Assembly: GCF_038051925.1 (NCBI RefSeq)
Contig: NZ_CP150634.1
Coordinates: forward strand, 3,976,300 to 4,040,299
Direction: 5' to 3'
Source: Methylotuvimicrobium sp. KM2
Lineage (GTDB): Bacteria > Pseudomonadota > Gammaproteobacteria > Methylococcales > Methylomonadaceae
DNA: 64,000 nucleotides
Numbering within the stretch: position 1 is the stretch's first letter; each line of letters starts with the position of its first letter. A model generated the notes under the pieces. That model saw nothing but the letters and a program-made list of their open reading frames with translations, did no database searches and was not told where the DNA came from. Shown one piece after another: positions 8,318-15,524 of this stretch. The position numbers and the translations under genes were made by a program.

Positions 8318-10072
8318 ATGAATGAAATCATTATCGGAATCGACCTCGGAACGACTAACTCCGAAGTCGCCATCGTCGAAAACGGCAAAGTGCATGTCAT
8401 TACCGACGACGGCAAAAAAATATTACCGTCCGTGGTCGGCATCGACGACAACGGCGAAATACTTGTCGGAGAAACCGCCCGCAACCAATACTTGATTTAT
8501 CCGGAACGCACCGTCAAATCGATCAAGCGGTTGATGGGGCAAGATACCCACGTCGTAATGGCCGGCCTTGATTATACGCCGCAAGAAATTTCTGCGATCA
8601 TCTTGAAACGGCTGAAAGCGATAGCCGAGAAGCATGTCGGCCAATCGATAAGCAAAGCCGTTATTACCGTACCGGCTTATTTTTCCGATGCGCAGCGCCA
8701 AGCGACGCATGAAGCCGGCGAAATCGCAGGTCTCGAAGTCGTACGGATGATCAATGAACCGACCGCTGCCGCTTTGGTTTACGGTGCCGGCCGAGACGAA
8801 GCCAAACGCATGTTGGTGTACGATTTGGGCGGCGGTACCTTCGACGTTTCTGTCGTCAATGTCCAAGCCGGCGTCGTCGAAGTCTTATCGAGCCATGGCG
8901 ACAACCATCTCGGCGGCGACGACTTCGATCAACAAATCGTCAATCATATTCAAGACCATATCAAGGAACAGCACGGCATTAATATTTCCGAGCATAGCAA
9001 GGCGTTGGCGCGCATCACGCGCGCGGCCGAAAACGCCAAGCTGGTATTATCCGACGAACCTTTCGCGCAGATCGAAGAAGAATATCTACTTGAACACGAA
9101 GGCGCGCCTATCCACCTAACCCTGGAATTGTCGCGCGGCGATTATGAAGACATGATCGAGGATTACATCAACGCGACGATGGATGCCCTGCATATCGCAC
9201 TCAAAGGCGCGAAATTGACGGTTTCCGACATCGACGAAATTATCTTGGTCGGCGGCTCGACACGAACGCCTTGTATTCGAGAGCGCTTGTTCGAAGAATT
9301 CGGCTTCGAACCGCACAGCGAAGTCGATCCGGATTTATGCGTGGCCATGGGCGCGGCCACGCAAGCCGCGATGATTGCCGGACAAGACGTCGAAACGGTC
9401 TTGGTCGATGTCACGCCTTATACCTACGGCACCAGCGCACTCGGCTTTTTGGACGGCGAACCCTATCCCTACCAATTTGTACCGCTCATCCATAAGAACA
9501 GCGTATTGCCGACACGAAAGTCCGAGGCCTTCATGACCTTCCAGGACGGACAAAAATCGGTCAACGTCAGAATTTTTCAAGGCGAAGACCCAGACGCGCT
9601 GAACAACATCGAAATCGGCGAGTTCATGGTCGAAGACCTCCAGGACGTACCGGCCGGCAATATCATTACGCTGACATTAGCCCTGGATTTGAACGGTATG
9701 CTGCATGTTTCCGCCAAGGAAAAAGCAACCGGCCTCGAAAAATCGATCACGATCAACAATGCGATTTCACGCTTCGAGACCGAAGAACTAGCCGGCGCGA
9801 AACGGCGCATCGATAACCTATTCGGACAAATGGATTCCGGCTCGAACGAGATTGAAACAAGCGATGATGTTTCAGAAAGCAAAGCCGTCGCCGAAGCCCG
9901 TCAGCTAATCAAAAAAGCCGAAGCCTTATTCGACACGGTATCCGCTGAGGACAAAGAAGACATGGTCAATTTGATCGAAACCATCATCGACTGCATCGAA
10001 GCCGGCGATGAAGCCGCTCTACAAGAGCCTGTCGAACAATTGAACGACATCATTTATTATCTCGAGTCGTAA
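8318..10072 (+). CDS. Short variant Hsp70 (DnaK-like) chaperone
   Basis: The 584-residue protein has all the Hsp70 ATPase signatures: GIDLGTTNS at 7-15, VYDLGGGTFDVSV near 167 and ILVGGSTRTP near 308. An interdomain linker (TVLVDVTPYTYG, about 365) leads to a substrate-binding beta domain. At 584 residues it is about 50 shorter than housekeeping DnaK, mostly in the C-terminal lid, and lacks the usual disordered tail. The beta domain departs from DnaK at the start (TSALGFLDGEPYPYQF). Together with the upstream TPR, J and GrpE genes and the downstream zinc-ribbon gene it forms a self-contained chaperone module. The stop overlaps the next start (TAATG). Confidence 0.93.
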   Translation: MNEIIIGIDLGTTNSEVAIVENGKVHVITDDGKKILPSVVGIDDNGEILVGETARNQYLIYPERTVKSIKRLMGQDTHVVMAGLDYTPQEISAIILKRLKAIAEKHVGQSISKAVITVPAYFSDAQRQATHEAGEIAGLEVVRMINEPTAAALVYGAGRDEAKRMLVYDLGGGTFDVSVVNVQAGVVEVLSSHGDNHLGGDDFDQQIVNHIQDHIKEQHGINISEHSKALARITRAAENAKLVLSDEPFAQIEEEYLLEHEGAPIHLTLELSRGDYEDMIEDYINATMDALHIALKGAKLTVSDIDEIILVGGSTRTPCIRERLFEEFGFEPHSEVDPDLCVAMGAATQAAMIAGQDVETVLVDVTPYTYGTSALGFLDGEPYPYQFVPLIHKNSVLPTRKSEAFMTFQDGQKSVNVRIFQGEDPDALNNIEIGEFMVEDLQDVPAGNIITLTLALDLNGMLHVSAKEKATGLEKSITINNAISRFETEELAGAKRRIDNLFGQMDSGSNEIETSDDVSESKAVAEARQLIKKAEALFDTVSAEDKEDMVNLIETIIDCIEAGDEAALQEPVEQLNDIIYYLES

Positions 10073-10494
10073 TGAAACGCTGCCCTTGCTGTAATGCGCG
10101 CCTGAAAGACGCGCCCTCTTGCTCGCGTTGCGGGGCCGACTTAAGTCGCATCCTGCGCTGCGAGCAACTCGCCAAGCAATGGCTAGGCTTATCGCTACAA
10201 ACGCTTGAATCAGGCCACGCAACCATCGCGGCACATGCCGTCAAGCGTTCGTTAAGCTATCGACAAACGCCTGAAGCCGGAATTTTTCGGGAATTTCTGA
10301 TTCGCCACCAATACAGCGCGCTCTATGATTCTCTAGCACGGCAAGATTGGCCGAGCGCGCGTCAAACCATCTCGAACTTACATGTTTTACAAGGCGATAA
10401 TGAAGCGCTAAGCCGCTTCCAGGAATTCATCGATCATTTATCCGCCCGATCGACAAACCATTCCGAACCCTTTAGTCGTTGGCATTTACTGTGA
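10072..10494 (+). CDS. Zinc-ribbon helical protein of the Hsp70 operon
   Basis: The 140-residue protein begins with a compact zinc ribbon (CPCC at residues 4-7, then CSRC at 17-20). The rest is a helical region resembling a TPR-like or Sel1-like hairpin array (KQWLGLSLQTLESGHATIAA, about 33-52). The start codon overlaps the Hsp70 stop (TAATG), so it belongs to the operon. Zinc ribbons in J proteins bind unfolded clients. Since the J protein here is minimal, this gene may supply a separated client-binding function, which is an inference. It was not recognised as a named family. Confidence 0.75.
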   Translation: MKRCPCCNARLKDAPSCSRCGADLSRILRCEQLAKQWLGLSLQTLESGHATIAAHAVKRSLSYRQTPEAGIFREFLIRHQYSALYDSLARQDWPSARQTISNLHVLQGDNEALSRFQEFIDHLSARSTNHSEPFSRWHLL

Positions 10495-10498
10495 AAGT

Positions 10499-10588
10499 GC
10501 GTAGCCCGTATGCAGCGTAAGCGGAATACGGGGATTGCGTGACCTCGAACATCCCGGATTGCGCATGCGCTCCATCCGGGCTACGCGG
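10499..10588. repeat. Dispersed palindromic repeat (gtagcccg..cgggctac type), copy 1
   Basis: The sequence starts gcgtagcccgtatgcagc and ends ccatccgggctacgcgg, forming a long imperfect hairpin directly after the Hsp70 operon, where it could also act in termination. A second copy is at 45193-45279. The flanking tgtgaaagt (10491) and actttcatttggcgagac resemble sequences at about 11-19 and 262-278. Confidence 0.8.
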
Positions 10589-10626
10589 TTAAACTTTCAT
10601 TTGGCGAGACAAATGCTTTTTCTTGA

Positions 10627-10833
10627 TTAATGAAATATCGTATCGTCCGGGTAGAACTCGTCGTCGACCGCGGGATCTCCGGGAATTCTTTTCTCCTCGG
10701 CCGCCCATTCGCCCAAATCGATCATTTTGCAGCGCTCGCTGCAAAATGGCTTAAATAGTTGCTGCGTAGTCCATGGAACGGAGCTCCCGCACTGCGGACA
10801 TTTAACTACCAACGTTTTTTCGTTGCCGTTCAT
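10627..10833 (-). CDS. yacG: DNA gyrase inhibitor YacG
   Basis: The 68-residue zinc-binding protein has the YacG signature VKCPQCGSSVPW then PFCSERCKMIDLGEWAAEE, four Cys ligands (CPxC and CxxxC) and an acidic C-terminal tail. In E. coli YacG binds GyrB and inhibits gyrase. Its start overlaps the zapD stop (TAATG), and it is the last gene of a pilD-coaE-zapD-yacG run. Confidence 0.95.
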   Translation of the reverse strand: MNGNEKTLVVKCPQCGSSVPWTTQQLFKPFCSERCKMIDLGEWAAEEKRIPGDPAVDDEFYPDDTIFH

Positions 10834-11603
10834 TAGAATTGGCAGCAGGTCAACATAAAAGGTACGTTGTCCTGGCTTTGAGTGGGCCTGGAACCGTCGG
10901 GTGCAGGACGCATGAAACGTATCGTGAAACGGTGCTTGCCGCCGCTAATCTCGGCAAAACAAGGGATGCTTCGATCGACACTGATTCTGAGCAATTGCAG
11001 CGGAAGGCTTTTATCAAGCGAGGACTGATAAAACCCTGCTTCCGCTTCTTCTTCGGTCGGCGTACTACTTTGCCTAATAAATCCTAGAATCATATCGATC
11101 GCTTTACGAATATCCTTAAACGGCTTAGTCCATTGCTCCAAGGCTTGTTGTTGAACAGTCTCATCTTGTTCCAGCCAATAATGAAAAGCGGGTAAATCGA
11201 ACGAGCAAGTTCCGCCCGGTATCGAGCTTCGCTGCGAGATACTTTGAAACAAATCGTTTTCCATCACTTTCAAACCGATCTTTCCGCTAGCGGCGTAGAG
11301 GTTATGACTGGTTTGGTTAAGTTCGTCGAGGATTTCATTGACTTTTTCGGCATTGACTCCCTCGCTGCCGGCCAGTTGATTCAACACCTTGATATGGCGC
11401 TCAAGTTCTTTAAGAATTTCCGACTTGAGATCGTTACGACTAAAAATAGTCAGAATATCGAGCAAGGTATTGATTGCCGCCCGCCTATCAGCCATGGTGC
11501 TCCCTTCTAAAAAATGTCCCAGTTGTTTAAAAAGCAACTCGAGCCGTATTAAAATTCGGATTCGCTCATTGAGTGGAAATTCGTAGACTATAGGGGAATT
11601 CAC
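10833..11603 (-). CDS. zapD: Cell division protein ZapD
   Basis: The 256-residue protein shows the ZapD (YacF) pattern: YEFPLNERIRILIRLELLF at the N terminus and KVMENDLFQSISQRSSIPGG in the middle. The C terminal part holds KPFKDIRKAIDMILGFIRQS and a beta-strand domain. ZapD binds the FtsZ C-terminal tail and bundles filaments at the Z ring. It sits 3 bases after coaE and overlaps yacG, the conserved gammaproteobacterial order. Confidence 0.95.
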   Translation of the reverse strand: MNSPIVYEFPLNERIRILIRLELLFKQLGHFLEGSTMADRRAAINTLLDILTIFSRNDLKSEILKELERHIKVLNQLAGSEGVNAEKVNEILDELNQTSHNLYAASGKIGLKVMENDLFQSISQRSSIPGGTCSFDLPAFHYWLEQDETVQQQALEQWTKPFKDIRKAIDMILGFIRQSSTPTEEEAEAGFYQSSLDKSLPLQLLRISVDRSIPCFAEISGGKHRFTIRFMRPAPDGSRPTQSQDNVPFMLTCCQF

Positions 11604-11606
11604 TGA

Positions 11607-12212
11607 TTAAAAATCCTGCCGTACGCTTAAGTAAAGATACAAATTGTGCAGTTTTTTAACTTGTTCTGCAAGCATGGAATCGGACGTGGCATTGTCGATA
11701 AGATCGTTGGCCAGAGCTATTCGCTGTTCGCGTGTGGCTTGAGAAGCAATAATCGCTCGAACAATTTTTTCGTCGAGACAATCTCTTTTTGTTACGCGCT
11801 CAATTTGGGTTTCAACGGGGCAGTCGACCACCAAAACTCTGTCGACTAAATTGACCATATCGCTTTCAACCAACAAGGGAATGCAAATGATGCAGTAAGA
11901 TGCATCAAGCGATGCCACACGCTTCAATATGCTTTGCCGTACCTTTGGATGCACAATCGCTTCCAGCTTACGTTTTTGTTCGGTATCGGCAAAAACCAAT
12001 TCACGCATCGCGCCTCTATCGAGGTTGCCGTCGGCCGCAATCGCCCATTCGCCGAACGCGTGACGAATTTGTTCCAAAGCCTGACTACCTGGTGCGACGA
12101 CTTCGCGGGCAATATCGTCGGCATCGATTACCGGAACATTCTGTTTGGCGAATAAATCCGCGACGGTGGTTTTACCGGAACCGATACCGCCGGTCAGACC
12201 GATTTTCAACAT
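11607..12212 (-). CDS. coaE: Dephospho-CoA kinase
   Basis: The 201-residue kinase catalyses the last step of coenzyme A synthesis. The Walker A motif GLTGGIGSGKTT lies immediately after the start (MLKIGL), followed by FAKQNVPVIDADDIAREVV, VHPKVRQSIL and a lid segment. The chosen start (12212) matches the family N terminus; an upstream ATG at 12230 would overlap pilD by 14 bases. It lies between pilD and zapD, as usual. Confidence 0.95.
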   Translation of the reverse strand: MLKIGLTGGIGSGKTTVADLFAKQNVPVIDADDIAREVVAPGSQALEQIRHAFGEWAIAADGNLDRGAMRELVFADTEQKRKLEAIVHPKVRQSILKRVASLDASYCIICIPLLVESDMVNLVDRVLVVDCPVETQIERVTKRDCLDEKIVRAIIASQATREQRIALANDLIDNATSDSMLAEQVKKLHNLYLYLSVRQDF

Positions 12213-12216
12213 GGCT

Positions 12217-13119
12217 TTATAGTCCGGCAAAATTGAGATAAGCCTGATTGATTTTATCGCCCCATAATAAAGCGATCCACCCGGCCGCGGCCAAGTAAGG
12301 ACCGAATGGAATTGGAATATTCTTGTCGCGCTTCACCAAAATAACCATCGCGATGCCGGTAACGGCGCCGACCAAGGATGACAGCAAAATGATCGGCAAA
12401 ATATACTGCCAACCCAACCAAGCCCCAAACATTGCCAACAGCTTGAAGTCGCCGTATCCCATGCCCTCTTTGCCGGTCAACAGCTTGAAACCATGATAAA
12501 CCGTCCAAAGTGATAAATAACCGGCTATAGCACCGATAATCGAAGAATGAGTATCGATGAAGATATCGAAAAGACTTAAAAACAAACCCAACCAAAGTAG
12601 AGGTAATGTAATCGAATCCGGCAAAAGTTGATGGTCAATATCGATTGCACTCAGCGCAATCAAGGACCAGGTGAGTATGAGAGCGAATAGAACCTCTACC
12701 GAATAACCGAAATGCCAGGCGATTAAAACCGAAAAAAAACCGGTTAATCCCTCGATAACGGGATAGCGTTTCGATATCGGCGCATTGCATTGAGCGCAAC
12801 GGCCTTTCAACAACAAATAACTGAACACCGGAATATTTTGATAAGGCTTTATCGGTGTTTCGCAGTGCGGACAGCGCGACAATGGAAACACTAAGTTAAA
12901 TTTTGAGTCGGTTTCCCCTCTTCCTGTATCAAGACCCACGAATTGCGCATCCCCCGTGGACTTCAAATAATCGATGCATTCACTGCGCCAACTTTTTTGC
13001 ATCATAATCGGCAAACGGTAAATAACGACGTTAAGGAAACTACCGACCATGAGACCGATAACACCGGTTAAAGCCATTAGAGCAGCCGGCGAATCGGCGA
13101 ATATTTCTAGTCCTTGCAT
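12217..13119 (-). CDS. pilD: Type IV prepilin peptidase / N-methyltransferase PilD
   Basis: The 300-residue inner-membrane aspartic protease cleaves prepilins and methylates the new N terminus. It has the N-terminal signature GLMVGSFLNVVIYRLPIMM, two zinc-binding pairs (CPHC and CAQC, about residues 93-120), and the catalytic aspartates in AIDIDHQLLPD (about 180) and GMGYGDFKLLA (about 240). It serves the PilB/PilC machinery encoded at 28984-31952 and probably the three pseudopilins of the 54-62 kb cluster. In relatives pilD follows pilC directly; here about 15.9 kb of foreign, repeat-rich DNA lies between them. No terminator-like hairpin is obvious just upstream of the start. Confidence 0.96.
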   Translation of the reverse strand: MQGLEIFADSPAALMALTGVIGLMVGSFLNVVIYRLPIMMQKSWRSECIDYLKSTGDAQFVGLDTGRGETDSKFNLVFPLSRCPHCETPIKPYQNIPVFSYLLLKGRCAQCNAPISKRYPVIEGLTGFFSVLIAWHFGYSVEVLFALILTWSLIALSAIDIDHQLLPDSITLPLLWLGLFLSLFDIFIDTHSSIIGAIAGYLSLWTVYHGFKLLTGKEGMGYGDFKLLAMFGAWLGWQYILPIILLSSLVGAVTGIAMVILVKRDKNIPIPFGPYLAAAGWIALLWGDKINQAYLNFAGL

Positions 13120-13201
13120 GAGTATTTTTGTTGGTTGTTGAAATTAACGCAGTAAGCGGTAAGCGGTAAGCGGTAAAACGATGCAGCATTTATTGTGTTC
13201 A

Positions 13202-13284
13202 CACATCAAATTTCGGCGCTTCAATACCTTCTCCGTCCGGGAGAAGGCTAGGATGAGGGGATAAAAAAACCGAAATTTGATGTG
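13202..13284. repeat. Palindromic repeat with CACATCAAATTTCGG ends (uninterrupted copy)
   Basis: Perfect 15-base inverted ends (CACATCAAATTTCGG and CCGAAATTTGATGTG) enclose a second hairpin (ccttctccgtccgggagaagg). The same repeat at 44292-44525 is split by a 145-bp MITE at CTAG, so this copy shows the pre-insertion state. A short aagcggt tandem (three units, about 13153-13176) lies just before it. Confidence 0.85.
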
Positions 13285-13328
13285 CGATAGGTATAAATCG
13301 CCTCTCAAGCGCCGGTTTCACCTTTCAC

Positions 13329-13773
13329 GTAACTATTCAGCCCCCCCCGGAAATTATCGTTCCCACGCTCTGCGCTCATCGTTATACATAAGTCAAAAAT
13401 TACTGTTTTGCAATCTTAGCTAATGAGGCCTCGATACCATTTTTTGTCGCCCAACGTTCCCGACTTCGAAATCGCGATCTGGGGATCGCTCCCACAGAGC
13501 ATCCGCCCCCTTGTGGGAGCGACGCCTTCGTCGTCCCTCACCTAACGTTAGGTGAGGGAAAGCCACTGATGTTCAATATCCGCAGATTTATCAAACAGCA
13601 CCGTTTCCAGGTATACGATGACCTCTGTTTAGCAAGTTTACCGATACTTGTGTATAACGGCGAGCGCTCTGCGTGGGAATGCCTGAGTACGCTCCAGAGG
13701 TACGAGACGCTAGAGCGTCTCGGTCTTCATTCTCACGCCGGAGCGTGGGAACGATAGAGGTGCGAATAATTAC
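13329..13773. mobile_element. 445-bp non-autonomous element with GTAAYTATTC ends (copy 1)
   Basis: The element starts GTAACTATTCAG and ends GAATAATTAC, imperfect terminal inverted repeats. It is flanked by a perfect 8-base direct repeat CCTTTCAC (13321-13328 and 13774-13781). Inside are REP-like hairpins, a perfect palindrome around cacctaacgttaggtg (about 13538) and hairpins such as gtctcg..cgagac. It has no gene of its own. Related copies are at 14639-15078 and, shortened, at 28158-28498; fragments occur near 44610, 60130 and 62500. Confidence 0.75.
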
Positions 13774-13915
13774 CCTTTCACAGCTAACCCCAAAACCTTT
13801 GAAAATATTGTTTCATTTTTTTCTATAGGGCTCTACAGAGTGCCCAAAGCATTGTAATATTTCTGTATTTATGGCTTTCATTTTTGTTTTATTGGTTAAA
13901 CTGTTTCATTTTTAA

Positions 13916-14060
13916 CCCAGCCTTAACATTGCGCGTCAATAGGTTATTGAATAATATGCAATAATTAATTTTATGGCACTACAAAGTTAAATTTGGCATG
14001 ATTTTTAATTATTATATTTCAATAACATAGGCGGTAGGCACTACACTTGTTAAAGCTTGG
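13916..14060. mobile_element. 145-bp MITE (copy 1)
   Basis: The terminal inverted repeats are CCCAGCCTTAACA and, at the other end, the complement of CCAAGCTTTAACA. The element is flanked by TTAA on both sides (13912-13915 and 14061-14064). The interior is AT-rich with two gtagtgcc-type motifs. The second copy, also exactly 145 bp but in the opposite orientation, is at 44344-44488. The neighbouring AT-rich stretches 13782-13911 and 14065-14460 show no convincing gene. Confidence 0.85.
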
Positions 14061-14513
14061 TTAAGCTAAAAGTGTCTAATTTTGTTCGATTACGAGTTTG
14101 TTTTCGGCAAAATGAAACAAATCGTTTTGACGCGATAGAACAGAACAAGCAAATAAAAATGAAACATCTTTCTTATTTATAATTTGATTATAGTCGACCT
14201 AGAAATTCAGTTGAACATTTGCCGCGTAGCTTGAGCTTTACGTTCGTATTATCAACTTGAAAACTAAAGCGTTGTGCAACACTTTTCTTCAGAAACTTTC
14301 TTTCATTTTCAGTTATGTCTTTTGCCCGAAATCCTTTTCCTGTTGTTTGAACAACAAATCGCAATGAATCCTTCAGTTTTACAGGTTCCCCATCATCTTC
14401 ACCAATTATACCTTTCGCACTTCAAATTTCGGCAGTGCCGGAGGAGACCTCGGGGTGCTCGATAAAGGCTTTGCCAGCATGGAGCTGGCATAGAGCCTAC
14501 ATGGACGTATTTA

Positions 14514-14577
14514 CCCAGCACCTAAATTCCATAGCCCTTTAGCTATGTTTAATATTATAGCTAATTTAGGTGCTGGG
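14514..14577. mobile_element. 65-bp-class MITE (copy 2, 64 bp)
   Basis: The same CCCAGCACCTAAAT inverted ends and TTTA flanks as 149-213. The core aligns better to copy 1 after reverse complementing, so the two copies lie in opposite orientation within the same host sequence (cctacatggacgta before, cggcgtcct after). Confidence 0.8.
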
Positions 14578-14638
14578 TTTACGGCGTCCTTTAACGGGCA
14601 CTCCGAGGCCGAATTTTCATCTACGACGAGTATACAAA

Positions 14639-15078
14639 GTAAGCATTCAGTCCCTCGGCCATTCTCGTTCCCATGCTCTGCGCTCATCGTTATACATAAG
14701 CCTTAAATTACCCTTTTGCAATCTTAACCAATGAGGCCTCAATACCATTGATTGTAGCTTAACACACGAGACTCTCACCTAACGCTAGATGAGGGACGAT
14801 CTGGGGATCGCTCCCACAGAGCATCCAACCCCTTTTAGGAGCAACGCCTTCGTCGCGATTTTCAAAGCCATTGACTTTCAATATCCACTGATTTTTCAAA
14901 CAGTACCGTTCAGGTGTCGATAAACTCTGTTTAGTACCTTTACCGGTACTTGTGTTTAACGGCGAGTGCTCTGCGTGGGAGTGTCTGAATACCTCTCCAG
15001 CGTTACGAGCCGCTAGAGCGTCTCGGGCTGCATTACCACGCTGGAGCGTTGGAGCGTGAGTGGGGTGTGAATAATTAC
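14639..15078. mobile_element. 445-bp-type element with GTAAYTATTC ends (copy 2)
   Basis: The element begins GTAAGCATTCAGTCCC and ends GTGTGAATAATTAC, with the same internal order of motifs as 13329-13773 (catcgttatacataag, gcaatcttaaccaatgagg, ggggatcgctccc, the cacctaacgc palindrome, gctctgcgtggga). The flanking bases do not match each other, so this copy has decayed or recombined. It ends a few bases before the resolvase remnant. Confidence 0.65.
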
Positions 15079-15082
15079 GCTG

Positions 15083-15322
15083 GGTGTGCTTGCTGAATTT
15101 GAAACAAATTTTCAAAAAGAGAGGCAAGCTGAAGGCATTGCAAAGGCTAAAAAAGCCGGTAGATATAAAGGTCGGAAACCTACGGCAAGGGAAAAATCTA
15201 AAAAAATAATTTAGCTCATTGAGCAAGGCATGACTCGTCAAGCAGTTGCAGACGAGTTGGGTATCGGGATAGCAAGTGTTTACCGCATATTGAAAGAACA
15301 AAAAACTAATTTAGAGTTGTAG
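15083..15322 (+). pseudogene. Serine recombinase (resolvase) C-terminal remnant
   Basis: The frame reads GVLAEFETNFQKERQAEGIA, then KAKKAGRYKGRKP, an in-frame TAG (about 15209), then LIEQGMTRQAVADELGIGIA and SVYRILKEQKTNLEL. This matches the end of the catalytic domain and the helix-turn-helix of Tn3-type resolvases/invertases. The N terminus with the catalytic Ser is absent and the TAG lies where such proteins usually have Glu. It is a dead relic, consistent with past mobile-element activity at the left edge of the defence island. Confidence 0.85.
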
Positions 15323-15398
15323 TGTATTATTAACAATTTCTACGATACTGAAACTAAGCATCACCTAGACGGCTCTGGCTTAAGAAACTAAGCGATAC

Positions 15399-15518
15399 AT
15401 GGATAATCTGGAACAACATTTAGTGCCATATAAATTGTTTACGGCAACTGAACTTGAACAGAGGATTGATGAAATTACCCGTTATTTTGGTTCTAAATAC
15501 CAATGGACTTTCTGTTAG
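15399..15518 (+). CDS. Possible 39-residue small protein upstream of the SNF2 helicase
   Basis: A short ATG frame encodes MDNLEQHLVPYKLFTATELE followed by QRIDEITRYFGSKYQWTFC and ends 6 bases before the SNF2 helicase start. The composition looks protein-like and the spacing suggests coupling. No ribosome binding site is obvious. It could be a genuine small component, the C-terminal tail of a lost gene, or chance. Confidence 0.35.
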   Translation: MDNLEQHLVPYKLFTATELEQRIDEITRYFGSKYQWTFC

Positions 15519-15524
15519 GTACTT

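Noticed and set aside
14759..15301. 180-codon minus-strand frame
   Set aside because: It runs through a 445-type repeat element and the complement of the resolvase remnant. It has no coding likeness.
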